A stretch of 64,000 nucleotides of DNA. It comes from Asterochloris sp. CNOR1. Its lineage: Eukaryota > Chlorophyta > Trebouxiophyceae > Trebouxiales > Trebouxiaceae. Shown in pieces: positions 1 through 11,828 of this stretch; position 1 is the first letter of the stretch, and every line of letters begins with the position of its first letter. The stretch is taken from assembly GCA_963969365.1 (NCBI GenBank), contig OZ017763.1:1178001-1242000 (forward strand). The letters are read 5' to 3'. The notes below the pieces were generated by a model. That model saw only the letters and a list, made by a program, of their open reading frames with translations, ran no database searches and was not told where the DNA came from. A program made the position numbers and the translations under genes.

Positions 1-162
1 GCAAGTTTGCATTGGAATCAATACCACAGGCGCCATGCAGGCAGATCTCTACAATCCATATGGATTCACACTGGTGCTTATGGTTGTACAAGTTAAGATC
101 AGTAGCTTTCGGTCAGAATTGCCCTCAAGATTGGGCTGGTCTCATCTCAGGGCCAGGAATGA

Positions 163-3100
163 TCAAGCGAGGGGGTCAGTGTCAACGTCTGGGCTGCACA
201 GACGCTTGCAGCCCTTGAAAGGTAGAGGCATGCCACTGGAGGGCTGCTTGCGCTTGATGCCCCCTGGCACCCCCTGCTTGGCTGCAGCAGAGTATTTGCT
301 GTGCCCAGCCCTGCCTCTTGGCTTGCATCCCGCCGCACTGCAGCAGCCTGCGGGCTGTCGACAGGGCCTTTGCCGCTCTGGGAAGATGCACCATCCGTCA
401 AAGCTCTTAAGTTGTTGGAAGCTGCCTAGCGGCCACATGATGCCTTTGCCCAGCGCCTTTTGCTCCAGCAACCATCCCATGAAAGGCGTGCCATCCTTCA
501 GCGCCCACTTGCCACCTGCATGGGTTTCATGATGCTTGTGAAGCTATCAGCGTGTTAATAGGTGATGAAAGCATTGCTTGGCCCAGTTCGTCACAGCAAC
601 ATCAGCACTGACAGGTCTGCTCAGCAGCTCAGCAAGCCGCATAATTCAGCAGCTCAAGCCTGGATGCAGGACAGTCAAGCACAAGAAACAAGCACAAGAA
701 ACTCACTCCCATCTGGGTGCTCGAAGGACGCCAGCGCCTCCGCCGCCGCAACCTGCCTCCCCATGATGGAGGCCATCAGGGCTGCAGCAGGGGCCGGCCT
801 GTCTGTGCTGGGCATGAGGAGACAACAGACAAACAATAATGCAACCACCACTTTGCAGCCTGTTGGTCAGTTGGCCATCTGCTAGGCATTATTGAAGGGG
901 ATCTCTGGGATCTGGGAAGCATGATGGCGTATTCGCCGGCGGTGGAAGAGGGGCGCCACGCGCTTGGAGGGGACCCGTGGCGCTCTGGTGGGGTGACAAG
1001 GGCTTCTGCCTGGCAGCACTTCAGCCTCAAAGGCTGGTGCCCAGCAGGGCGCAGTCTCAAGAACCGGTGCATGACTGCATCTCAGTCTCAGACGTTGGCA
1101 CCTGGCACAGCCTCAGGTCTTACCAGCCACCAGGCGCCACACAGTGGCGTCCCTCTTCTGGCACCTCAGCACCAGGTCAAAGTGTTCCCTGAATGCCAGC
1201 CTGCCAAATGCAAGGAGCCCAGGGCGTGTGTTGCTGTTCTCCATGGAGATCTTTTCTGCCTTGCGGCTGCCCTTTTTGCCGGTAGCTGCAACATTCACGA
1301 CCAGCATTCAGAGCAGGAACTGGTAGCAACTCCTGCGCAATCTTGCACGGCAGGCCAGCAGAACAGCTCGGCCTCTGACTGTACATCCTGCTGATGTTCC
1401 ACCAGGTAAGAGCAGCCTCTGTGGGCTTCAGACTCCATAGATGCTGTAGAGCCTGCTTTGCAGAAGCATGGGCGCATCAGCCGGTCCATCTGACCATTCT
1501 GCTCAACCATAGCAGGTGTGCTGAGCAGCCTTGCACAGCGGTCATCAGACAAGTCAACAGCAGATACAACGAAGTGCCGGCATCCGACACGAGGACGGTA
1601 CTTGAGGTCAGGTCTTGCGTCAAGCTTGGCCCATCAAGCCGTGCTGGGCACAAGCTCACTTGGCATGAGGGACTGAGGCGGCAGCGCCACTGCCAACTTG
1701 ATGAGCTCCCGCAACACCTTCTGGGGAACAGCGCTGTGCAGCGGTGCCAGAGTCCAGTCCCAGCTGTCAAAGGACTCAGGTGCCTGAGAAAGGGCAGATT
1801 GCCATCCTCTCAAGTGACCTGATGTGTGACGCGCAGACAACTGGCAATGCCTGGCGCTGCGCAGCGCCAAGTGCAGCTGAATGCAGCCACTTGCGCCTGA
1901 TGCTGTGGGGCACAGGGGCAACAAAGGAAGTGCAGCAGGAAGCCACAGCAAGTGTGCCTGCAGGCGCTGATGTATGAAATGCAGTTGAGTGGTGATGTGG
2001 ATGTGAGACAGTAGCGGGCCGCAAGAGCGTCATGGCCCACAACCTACATTGTAGCCCTATGCAGCTCAGGGTGCTGACTCCTTTTTGGAGGCAGATAACA
2101 TCATTTGGCTACGGCTGAGTCAAGCTTCCACAGTAGCCTGCCTTGCAAGTCTCACCGTGCTGGCGCGCTCCTGTGAGCTGCTGGCATCTGCTTCCACTGC
2201 CGCACCACTGCTGGCAGAGCTGCCCTGGGCTCCACCTGAGAAGCTGCGAGTTGCACTGGCAGGTGCCCCGCCTTCCCAGGGCTGGAGGCAGGGGCACATG
2301 CTCTGCTAAGGCCCCGCTCAGTGACCAGTGCCAAACAGACTGCTCTGCCCAATGGGTCAGACACACTTTCAGTACTGCGAGCACAGGCCTCCCAACATGA
2401 CAGAAGCATCAACAAAGGGCCGTCTACTCTGCCAGGGCCCGCCTCAGTGGCCGATGCCACACATAGTGCACTACCCAGCGGGTTAAGCGCGATGACGGGT
2501 TTGGTCATGTCAGGAGGCACAGCTCACGGCATCCACAGAAGTCCCCCAGCTCAGTAGGTGTGCTTGTACTGTTCAGCCCATGGAGTAGGTGACCAGTGCA
2601 ACAGGCGGTGCCTGATCTGCACGCACAATGCATAGGCTAGCAACTACCTCGTCAGTTGGCATGACTGCGCATTTAGCGTCTAGCAGGCTGGCAGCTGCCA
2701 TGTCCTTGCCGAGACCACCTGCTGCAAGCTCCAGCAGAGCAGGTGGTGGCACCGGGCTGTGGCCCAGGCCATCCTTTGCAGGTTCCAGCTGAGCAGGCGG
2801 CTCCTGTGGCACAAAGAGCATTGGGAGGAGCGCCTACACCTCGACAGCAGCTCTTCTCTCCAGAAGAGGCCATGCACCATTGTCAGTTGACTCACAGACT
2901 AGCACTCTGAAAGCCGTCATGCCTGGGAGCAGCGTGCGCATGCAGGTCTGCAGCCAAGACTCAGGATGGCACTTCAGAAGAGGCTGCACCTGGACAGCCA
3001 GCATGTCCGGCAGCATGGCGCCCATGCCAGGCTCTGCCAGAGGCTCTACCAGGGCTGCAGACACCATGACAGGCTGATGCGCCAGCGCAGGCTGCATCAT

Positions 3101-3430
3101 GTCTCCCGTGCTTGAGGGGGACCTCTGCAGCATGAAGTCCCGCCTGATGTGTGTCAAGTTGTCGACTGCAAGTGCTCACTTCGGTGCATGCCCCTTGTTA
3201 GACAGCAGCACATTGCTGCATTTGGCCCTTGGGATGCACACAAGCGTGGGCTGCACAATAAGCAGAGGAGCCAAGCAAAAATTGTAAAAGAGGCTGGTAA
3301 GACAAGCTTGGTTCTGCAGTCCAAGCCGCCTGGAACGCCTTGCCTCAATGGGCAGGTCTGTGATGGGCGGCAGGTAGTCCCAGAAGTCCTCATGACTCTG
3401 GGAGGGTGGGGTCCGGTCATGGTGGAGCAT
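163..3430 (-). CDS. Unidentified multi-exon protein with Lys/Arg-rich tail
   Basis: Family not recognised. Reading right to left, the phase-compatible exons are 3344-3430, possibly one ending at 2156, then 1660-1783, 1124-1285, 707-781 and 163-515, with a stop at 163. The first exon opens with ATG and contains HEDFWDYLPP. Exon 1660-1783 carries a helical KVLRELIKLAVALPP. Exon 1124-1285 carries FREHFDLVLRCQKRDATVW, and exon 707-781 carries LMASIMGRQVAAAEALASF. The last exon is basic near its end (GIKRKQPSSGMPLPFKGCK), which would suit a nuclear protein, but that is inference. Donors are GTGAGC, GTAAGA and GTGAGT, plus a GC donor at 3343. The last four exons join without a phase clash, which supports a real gene. 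The exons between 1783 and 3344 and the true start are not resolved. Proline/leucine-rich minus-strand frames at 2573-3157 may be further exons or decayed copies. Confidence 0.4.
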
Positions 3431-4260
3431 CTGCAGTCTGGCTTGAGATGTCAGCCAGACTGGCCTGAGAGTTTCAGAGGCCAAAAATCATGCCATTCAC
3501 TAGGCTCTATCACACACAGCAGCCTTGCCCAGGGAGGTGCAGCATCTGTTACAGGCCTGGACTGGCATCTGCTTGCAGTGCAGGTCGCAGCATAAGGTTC
3601 TTGCTGCTCTCCCAGGACTTTCCGAGAAGCAGAGACCGCAAGAGAACTTTGTTGCTCTCGCAAGACCACACCAAAAACAGCAAGAGTCAGTTACAGATGG
3701 TTTGTGCCTTTCTAGCAGTGTTTGTGCCTTTCAAGCAGTCTGATTCAACCCAATGTGCTGTATGCCTGTCTGTGACCACGTCACACCTGGTCAGGGCCTG
3801 CAACGTCCCAGGGCTGGCCAGGAAGTGATGGCCTGGCCTGAGACGAAAGCTGCCAGGCAGGCAGCTGCAAGTACGGCCTTCCAGAACACACAGGGAAGCT
3901 CGAGAGCAGTCAAGGCAGGACAGGACGAGCTGCACACGTTTGTGGCAGCGTGCTCTGTTGTTGCTCTCTAAGAACTCTAAGTACTTAATACAGAAAGGTT
4001 ATTGAATAGGAGGCACGTTCCATCAGGAGACGATGGTTCATGGATTTAACCCGCGGGCAGTGAGGTCCCACGGGGTATGGGTATACTGAGGTGGTCACAA
4101 ACCTGTTGAATGCACTGCAGACAGGTGTGCAAGCAAGGGCCCCAGAGGGTTCTGCCCGGCCTGCACTACCCTGCAGTGGACCCCAAAAGCAGTTGCTGTC
4201 ACACCAGCCTGTGCATGCCCACGGCGGCATGAAGGGCGCAGCACCAATGAGAGCAGAATG
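3431..4260. other. Intergenic stretch, no gene seen
   Basis: No exon with a credible splice context was found here. Short open frames exist on both strands but lack domain signals. A minus-strand GGGTTAAATCC around 4046 resembles a tRNA B-box, but no matching A-box was found, so no RNA gene is called. The stretch separates the unidentified gene on the left from the 3' end of the WSS1-like gene and should hold the latter's 3' untranslated region. Confidence 0.4.
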
Positions 4261-7200
4261 TCAGTCATCAGTTAGATCCAAGATGTCGTCATCAAACAGG
4301 GAATCACATGCAGAAGTCTGGACAGCTTGGAGAGGTTGCCAGTGCATAGTGTGGTGGTCAGCAAGAGACGCAGATGCCAGGCAACTCCTGCTGGATCCTG
4401 GCAGACCAGCGCCTGGCATCAGTGCAGCCATCCCACCAGTGGGGTCGCTGTAAGTGTCTGTGGCATGCCCTTCACAGCGTGCCTGCTGGGCAGTGCTTGT
4501 GTCCCAGGCTGTTGGCGCAGGCGCCTTGCCCCTTGCCTGGTCATAGTGCACTGCGATTTGAACTGGCGCCTGGGCAGCATGCGCAGCTGGCTCATGCTGT
4601 GCCAGCTGAGGATCATCGGCGAGTATCACCACGTCTGAGTCCGAGTCTGCCTGGCCAGCAGCTGGGTCCTGGCCCCCAAGCTCCTCAGCTCTGTCCTCAA
4701 TCACGATGGCATGGTCTTCATCAATACCCATTCTGGTGGCACAACAGACCTCATCACAAGCGCGGCGCTCCGCAGCAGCTGCTGCAGCCTGCACCCACAG
4801 AGGACACTGGCAAGGGCGTTCCGAGGGCACAGCAGGCTGCACTGAGCACCCACTGCGCCAGGCCACTTGCGAACACATCGAAGATGTGGGCACAGCAGTC
4901 CTTTGACGCAGAGCAGCTGCCATCACCAGCAGCGTGGCATTCAGCAGATGCCGCTGCAGCCTGACCACGCTCAACTGTGTGAAGCGCTGCAAGCATTGAC
5001 ATGCAAAGCACAGATGCACTGCTGACAGAAGCCACACAATGCTTTGAAGACAGGGCATGGCAAACAGTGCTGCCCAAGCATGGCATGGCTGCCGCAGCAT
5101 GAGCCGCCTCACCTGAGCAGGAGTCATGTCCTGCCAAGCCCTGGAGGCGCTGCCCAGCTTCTGGCCGCCCTGGGTCATCAGGGAGTGCCTTTGTCTGCGG
5201 GTCTCTGCTGCCTGCAGAAGCCAAGAAGCCTGATCAGCAACATCATCCTTTTCTCCTCATGACCATTAGCATACGCCCTCTTTGCTTCTGCCAAAAATTG
5301 CAAGCCATAGGTTTTAGCCTGGACCAGTCCCCCCAAACAACAGGAAGGCAGTGCACATGCACAGCAAGTTGGTCAAGCAGGCTGCGCATGCCGCTATGCT
5401 TCAGACGCTCCCTGTGGACGCCTGACTGCTCTCAAGCTGGCTTGGCAGCCCACACAGCATTATGCTGAAAGAACGGGCTCAGTGGGCTGCCCACACATGG
5501 TCGGGTGCCAGTAGCAGAGCGCGGCGAAGGGCATGGGGCCACCAAAGGTCACGCTTGGGATGCTGATTAGGAGCATCAGCCGGTGCAGCACACACAGGTA
5601 CACCAGGTATGCTTGCAGCAATTGCCCTCCACACGTTTTGTTATGTTTGCTTTGTGTGTGCACATTGGAGGGGCCCTGCTGCCTATGTGTGTGGCCACGT
5701 TCCTCAAAGAATCAAGTGCGCTGTAGGGCCCGCCTGGAGCATGACATTGCACAGCTGGCGGGCCCTGGGCCAGACCACACAAAACTAAATTTAGCAGAGC
5801 CTACCTTGAGCATGACATCGCGCAGCTGGTGGAGACCAGGATTGTGAACAGCCATAGGCCCACGGCCGCCCAGCTTGCCCACAGACGGGGCATCAAAGCC
5901 AACCCCTGTGCCCGCAATGCCCTTGCTGACAAACTCCTGACACTCCTGTAGGCACAGAGTGTGCTGAGTGAAAGGCTTGACTCAGCTTGCCCACAAGTCT
6001 ACAATGCCCTCGCTGGGGAATTATCCAAGTCTTGCAGGCACACGCTGGGCTTGGACAAATTTGGCAAGCTTTGGGAACAAATGGGCCCTCCTGTGCCCAC
6101 ACGGCCCTTGCTGACGTACTCCTGGCACTCCAAACGGCACAGGCTTCATCTGCACAAGGCACTGGACCAGCTTGCCCACAGATGTGGCAATGAAGCGAAC
6201 TCCTGTGGCCTCCATGCCCTTGCTGGCAACCCCCAGACACTCTAAGCCCGCAGTCCCTTGCTGGCAAACCCCTGGCCCTCCAAGCCCCCGACACTCCTAC
6301 AGGCACAGGCTCTGGTCAAGCGAGGCCTTGTCCATTGTGCACCAGACAGGGCATCGATGGCAGCCAGCAAGGTGCCACAGTGCCCTTGCTGGCCTTCAGC
6401 TGCACAATGTCATTCACTGCGCCCTGCTTCCCACCGGCACAGACAGCTGCTCACCGCCTGTATCTTGTCCAGCCAGGTGTAAAAGACGCTGTCATGGGGC
6501 CCCCGCACATTGTGCACCTGCAGCACAGGAACAGTCAAGGAAGTAAGGCTGACTATTGAGGTCGACCGGCGGCCAGCACGGCCTGCTTGCTCTGGGCCTC
6601 ACACATCACTTGCAGGCACAGCACAGAGCGCAGAAGCTCACCAGCTCATGCAGCATGGTGTTCAGCACGTGCTCATAGTGGTAGAACGTGTCCCTGCTGC
6701 CTGGCGGCCGCAGCCTGATCTTGATCTGAGAGGTGCTCCCTCCTCCACCATTCATGTTCAAGCCCAGCAGCCTGCAATGAAGGCTGCCGGTCAGTGTAGC
6801 TTTGGGGGTGGGCACATGTCTGCACTGAGTCTTACTTCGCCCTGCCAGTATGTGCTAGTCTGTGTGCTGGCCATGCCTGACTGCTGGCACCCAATGTGCT
6901 GGCTGATTGCAGGTGCTGCCAGCCTGCTGTGCTATGTAAAGTGGCCAGCTGTGATGAGGCTGGCCAACTGCAGCAGCTCTGGGGGTATGACCATGAAGAA
7001 AGCTGACCTTCAAGGAAACTGTACCTGTTGCTTTGAGGGATGAACTCAGTGACCAGGTGGCACTCCCAGCTGTGCTTGCGCATGATAGGCTGCACTTGGC
7101 GGCAGACCTGCGTCAGCAGCTCCAGGGCCTGCAGGGCATGCAATGCCACTGTCTGGGACTCGGAGGACACAGGATGTGTGTCGGCTGCAAGGCACAGTGC

Positions 7201-8448
7201 CTGCAGGATAAAGACACATGCCCGTTAGTTGACACAGTTGCCGTTGAGCTCCTCTAGGCTCTGCAGGTGGCCAGAGAGCAGTTCGTGAGCTAAGGGCAGA
7301 TGAAAGACACCAGGTGTGCTGCAGGGCACTGCAATTTGTCTATGAGCGCTTCCCTGCAGGGGGCCAATGAGCACGGTACCAGCTGAGGGCTGGAAAAGGC
7401 AGAAGACGAACTGGCTGCAGGGCACTTCAGGGCCTGCAGGACAACATACAGGAGCTATCAGATGGGACTGGCTGCACGCCTGGGTCAGCGACTTCAGGGC
7501 CTGCAGGGGGCCAGGCATCAGTTGCAGAAGCTAGAGGCCGCTTCACGCAGCCAATGTGTTGGCTGCAGGGTGCCTTAGGGCCTGCAGGACAAGCCACAGC
7601 CCTTCAGACCGCCTTCTTGGCTGAGGGGACGCAGCACACGCGACTGGGTCAGCAGCGCCAGGGGCGACAAGTTCAAGTCTTGTCACCCTCAAAGGCCATG
7701 ACCGAGGAAAGCATTGATATCACTGGAACTCAAGTACAGCACATCCATGGCCTGCAGGTCAGGGGTGCATTGGGGACAATCCAGGATTTTGCAAGGGCCT
7801 GCAGATTGTGTCTGAAAGAAGTGAAACACATACCAAGTTTGCAAGACACAGTAATACAGCGCTGGCAATTCATGGGCCTGTAAAGCATCCCATTACCCTT
7901 TGTGACTGCTGGCTGCAGCATATCCCTGGGCTGCAGAGAGGCAGAGCCTGCTGTGTGCACAGCGTACAACACTACTCGAAAGACATTGAGGCAACTGATC
8001 TGTCAGCAGAGCAACACATAGCAGAAGGGACGTGGAAATGCAGGTGCAGCCTCAGCATTGGTCAGCCAGCTCCAGGATTGCCAGCGACACGCATGCCTGC
8101 TGTTATGTTGACGGTTGACTTAACTGCAAGTGCCTTTGAATGCTTGTGCAGTGTTCTTCCCACAGCACAGTGTGGCTTGACACAGCAACTTGGGGTTGTG
8201 GTTTCAGATGGAGGCCTGCTGCACAGCAACGCCGCCGAAAGAATTTCATCAAAGCAATATCACCTGTGCACATTTTGGCTCCTTCTGCAGCACCTTGATC
8301 TCCCAGCATCTGTAAGGATCTTGAGGTCTGACCCCGTGAGACTGCACCATATGGTGAGCACACTTACAATCTTGGCAGAGACATAGGCGGGCCCAGACCT
8401 TAGGGCATTTGTGCTGGTCAGACGAGAGCTGCTTTCGAATTCAGCCAT
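4261..8448 (-). CDS. WSS1: WSS1-like WLM-domain metalloprotease (DNA-protein crosslink repair)
   Basis: Wss1/SPRTN-type proteases cut proteins crosslinked to DNA in the nucleus and are steered by SUMO. Exons: 8399-8448, 8264-8309, 7025-7128, 6642-6771, 6455-6517, 5805-5945, 5113-5211 and 4261-4788. All phases join, giving 386 residues. The WLM domain runs from CWEIKVLQ (about residue 17) through PIMRKHSW, LLGLNMN and IKIRLRPP to the zinc site HELVHNVRGPHD. That site is split between two exons; its ligands are H108, H112 and H118, and the catalytic residue is E109. Downstream come the family's GTGVGFDAPSVGKLGG and the AAE-R-R / AAERRACDE blocks. The tail has SUMO-interaction-like motifs: IVIED (about 237), DVVILADD (about 262-269) and DDDILDLTDD at the very C-terminus. 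The weakest part is exon 1, whose donor is GTCTGG. The last exon also lies in a 918-base open frame that should not be read as a separate gene. Confidence 0.87.
5722..6305 (-). repeat. Decayed tandem copies of WSS1 exon 6
   Basis: The intact exon occupies 5805-5945. On the minus strand, degenerate copies lie at about 6305-6237, 6245-6158, 6133-6050 and 6046-5978. A copy of only its 3' end lies at about 5778-5722. Shared blocks are GAGTGTCnGG, GTCAGCAAGGGC, GGCACAGG and CTGTGGGCAAGCTG, often with a CTGCAG- or CTACAG-like acceptor in front. The copies carry indels and frame changes, so they are non-coding or dying exons. They fill the intron between exons 5 and 6. Confidence 0.75.
7405..7675 (-). 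repeat. Decayed tandem copies of WSS1 exon 3
   Basis: Intact exon 3 (7025-7128) begins at CTGCAG|GCCCTGGAGCTGC and continues TGACGCAGGTC. Inside the upstream intron the same start recurs on the minus strand at about 7508 (CTGCAGGCCCTGAAGTCGC then TGACCCAGGCG). It recurs at about 7442 and 7588 as shorter CTGCAGGCCCT pieces, and at about 7650 as GCGCTGCTGACCCAG. The copies are diverged and out of frame. Confidence 0.65.
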
Positions 8449-8479
8449 AGCAGCTTCACATAGAGGAGGTGACTCCTTG

Positions 8480-8625
8480 TTGCTAATGTCTCACATGCTG
8501 CTGGCTGGCAACGAAAATGAGGAGCACCTAACATGGCCATGTGAGTGAAGTCATATACTGCTGGCTCACAAAGGAAACGAAGAGCACCAAAAATGGCCAT
8601 CAGCTCTTGTGTGAGTGCAGCGCAG
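8480..8625. repeat. Two-copy tandem repeat, about 75 bases per unit
   Basis: Two diverged units share the order GCTGGC, AACGAA, GAGCACC, ATGGCCAT and GTGAGTG. Read on the minus strand, each unit encodes a similar short peptide (MAIFGALRF versus MAMLGAPHF). This suggests duplication of a piece of coding or formerly coding sequence just upstream of the WSS1-like start. No function is evident. Confidence 0.5.
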
Positions 8626-9976
8626 CGCCACAATCTGCACAGAGCAGGCGGCGAGTGATGTCGCAGTTTGCACATCACCACAAATGAGCTGCCAGAGATG
8701 AGCTGTCTGGTCCTGTCACAGTATCTGCCTGTCTGTGCGGCCAATGCTGCGGCCAGAGTCCTGTTCAGAGCAAAGCTCCCGGTCTTGTCTGGTTTGCTGT
8801 GGACAGACCATCGCCAAAGCATGGCAACGTGTCAGGCAAGGACCTGTCTGGATGCACCTTGCTGGTTGACTCTGATGCAGTGTTGACTGACACGCGCAAT
8901 ACCCTGCACGTCGTGCCTGAAGGCAGCAGCAGAGGCAGCATGGGACTCAAGCCTTCTTCAGGAATTTTTTAGTTGTGCAGGAATGCTTTCCAGACAGGAG
9001 TGCAATGGCATGCTCAATGCATGGCCAAGCGGGGTCAGGGCGCTCAAATGCAGCTGCCAGAGGTGGACTGCCCGCAGCACAGGTCAGCAGCATCAAGTGC
9101 TGTCAGAGAGCTGCGTCTTGCCAGCACCATCTGCTCCTGCACCTTGAATTGCTGCCGTGGCTACCAGCTCCCAGAGCAGTCAGGTTCTCCATTTGAGCAG
9201 TCAGGCTCCCCGCCTAAAGTTGTTGATTGCCAGCATGCTGGTCCCGGAAAATTGCGGCGGTGGGCGACCATGTGTGTCAGCTTCAATCATACCTGGTGCC
9301 CACACCCTGCAGAGATGCAGACCTAAGAAGGCGCCCACATTGAGTAGGGGCCGTGTAGTCTCCACTCACTGACCTCATTTGAGCTTAGGGCGTAGGACTG
9401 AAGCTTTGTCTCAAGATGCAGAGGGGCAGAAAACCCCAAGGCTCCATTACGTCTGACTCCTTGATTAAGTGCATAAGAAAGAGTCTGGGGAAGACACTTC
9501 ACTTCAAAGCAGGCATACCAGTCAAGTCTTCAGACGCTTATGGCATGCACTTCAGATGGGACTGCAGCAGTGCTGCAAATACATGCTTGATCAGCAGCCT
9601 TCAGAGGCTCCAGGGTACACTTGACAGCAGAAGCAACTACACTCATCGGTGCACAGGCACCTGTCTTGGTCGAATCTGGCTCATGGTACACCTGAGGCTG
9701 ATAATCCAATGCTGTCTCTTGGGCAGCAGCACCAAAGGCCCTGCACAGCAGACAGGGCAGGACTCCTGATACCACACTGACAGGAAGCATACAGAAGCTT
9801 GCAGCACCACAACGAACGCACCTCCTGACAAAGCCCGCTTCTGTGCCTGAGGCCTGCACATCCCCTTCTGCTGAAACAGCTGCGCAGCCCTGGCTGTGCA
9901 GCTGGCAGCAGGTCTGCTCACCTGTGTCTGGAAGAGAGGCGCCTGCAATCAGCAGCCAAGCTGTGAGTGCCCGCAC
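8626..9976. other. Stretch without a resolved gene
   Basis: No exon chain could be secured. A minus-strand frame around 9790-9890 (AQLFQQKGMCRPQAQKRA, flanked by CAG and GTGCGT) could be a downstream exon of the gene at 9977-11828. Otherwise the stretch shows only short open frames and diverged CTGCAG-containing repeats. The 3' end of the neighbouring minus-strand gene should lie here. Confidence 0.35.
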
Positions 9977-11828
9977 CCCTGAAGCCCTGACATGCGCTGC
10001 AAGACACTTGTTCAGGGGACACTTGTGCCTGCCCTGGTGCTTTGCTGTGTAATGTGCAGCAATGCGCCCTAGCCGTGGGGACAGCTGCTCCTTTCCCGAA
10101 ACCAGCTCCAGGGCTTTGGCATGGCCTGCAGGCATGTCACAGCCAAGGTCCGTGGCATCGTGTTGAGGAGTTGCCCAAACCAGCCAAGGGCCGCGACTTT
10201 AGAAGAGGCAGCATCTAGGTGCTGCCTAAAGCAGGGGGTGCTCTTGAATTGCAAGACTTTTGGTGCCTTGTGCAGCCCGTCACGTGACCTGCAGGCTGGC
10301 TGGCTGCGCCTGCTCTGCAGCCTGACTCCCTAAGCAACAAAAGCTGCACGGCGGGCCAGCTATGTGCGTAAAGACAGGGCTGCAGTGGCAGCCTGAGCAT
10401 TCACTAATGACCCTGTCACACCGCCCAGCAGGCTGCCACTGCAGCCCTTTCTTCATGCATGGACGGGCTGGCTGCCTGCCTACGCCTGCTGTGCGGCCTG
10501 CGCCTTCACAACAGGGGGTTTGTACAGCAAGCCAGCAGATGGCCGCAGCAATTCATCTATGCCACTAAGCTGACAGTACAGCCTGCAGCATCTCGTTGCT
10601 GCTCACCTTGATGCAGGCAAGCTGAGCAGGCTGCCTCTGTCTGTAGCCTGCACAATGCTGCAACATGCATGCCGGCCAAGCGCCTGCTAGCAAAGCTTGC
10701 AAACTTTGCTGCCTCCTTCCTTCCTGAATGAAGGTAAAGCGGTCGAATGCCCACACTGTGGCCTGACTCTCATGTGCAAGAACGGGATGCATGGTGACGC
10801 AGCTCTGTGCCTCACATACAGGCCTCCTCATGCAATGTACTACAGGCTGCCACTGCAACCCCACCTTCATGCTGCAAGGGCCAATTGGCTGCCTGCGCCT
10901 GCCAGGCAGCCTGCCCCTGCATGGCATGGGCTGCACAGCACGTCTGCATGGGGCTTGATCGTAACCCACCCTGCGGCAGCAATGTCCTGCTGTTTCCTCA
11001 TTGTTGCGTAGCAATGGGCGCCTGCCTGTGCCGGCCATGCAGCCCTTCCTCTGCCTGGGCTGGGAGAGCTGTGCAGTAAGACAGCCCTGCTGTCCATGTG
11101 CGGCTCGTCATGCAACTGTGTGCAAGGAGCCCCGTTGCTGCCTCACCTTCTTGCAGAAATGGCCGGCGTGTAGCCTGCGCCTGGTTTGCAGCCTGTACAG
11201 CTGCTTGCTGGGCCAGCAGGGATGCCTTATGCGTACCCTCCCCCTCAGAGCTCTCGTCCGATGTTGCATCTGAGACATCGTCTTCCTCCTCGTCAGAGTG
11301 CTCTGGCATCTTTGCTATCGTTTGCGGCATGCAGTCTGCGCATAGCTTGTCGGCCTGCAAGGCAGGCCGCAGGTGTTTTCCTGCAAAACGTGGCTCGCAG
11401 CAAAGTCAGCCAAAGTCAATCCCACATCAAATGGCCCGCCATCAGTGAAGTAGTACTCTCCCACGCCAAAGTCCTGGCAGCAATTGTCACAGGGCCTCCT
11501 GTGTTGCCCCAAGACTGGCTTGCAGGTGAAGTATGTGTCATCTGCAGGTGGGCGGGGACTTAGTGCAGGGCCAATGACTTGAGGAGCTGATGTATCACAG
11601 CTCACACTTGCAGATATATCTTGTCAGCGCTTGGCAGATGTAATCAAGTATGGGATCCTCAAATTCGTCCTCAGAGCCACTCCCGGAGAGATCGCTGTCC
11701 GCTCCAGAGTCACTGCAGCAGCTCACTGTGTCAAGCACATCCGCAGTGAGTGACATTGGATTGACCAGGGTGTCGATTATATGTGAAGTTTGACTGGCAT
11801 GCCACTTGCCCTCTTTTTCAGTCCACAT
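9977..11828 (-). CDS. Unidentified acidic, Cys-rich multi-exon protein
   Basis: Not recognised. Exons on the minus strand: 11606-11828 (opens with ATG, MWTEKEGKWHASQ), about 11400-11541, 11147-11354, 10607-10723 and 9977-10125. Exon 1 has an acidic stretch (SDSGADSDLSGSGSEDEFED). Exon 2 has a cysteine cluster and aromatic patch (RRPCDNCCQDFGVGEYYF, then TDGGPFDVG). Exon 3 has CADC and a second acidic run (HSDEEEDDVSDATSDESSEG). Exons 4 and 5 look helical, with more cysteines (LCRLQTEAACSACLHQG; LSPRLGRIAAHYTAKHQG). Exon 1 joins exon 2, and exons 3 to 5 join each other, with correct phase and GTGAGC/GTGAGG donors. The junction between exons 2 and 3 is unresolved, because the two frames overlap around 11354-11400. 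The 3' end is also unknown. The paired Cys-x-x-Cys motifs could bind zinc; that is inference. Confidence 0.5.

Noticed and set aside
4040-4090. A tRNA on the minus strand
   Set aside because: GGGTTAAATCC resembles a B-box, but no A-box at correct spacing and no cloverleaf could be drawn.
4261-5178. A single 305-codon open frame on the minus strand as an intronless gene
   Set aside because: Its two ends are exons of the WSS1-like gene (5113-5211 and 4261-4788). The middle is intron sequence that happens to stay open, bounded by a GTGAGG donor and a CAG acceptor.
9530-10135. A 201-codon minus-strand frame as one exon
   Set aside because: Only its first 150 bases join in phase to upstream exons. 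A GTGCGG donor follows, and the remainder looks like intron and other exons in mixed frames.
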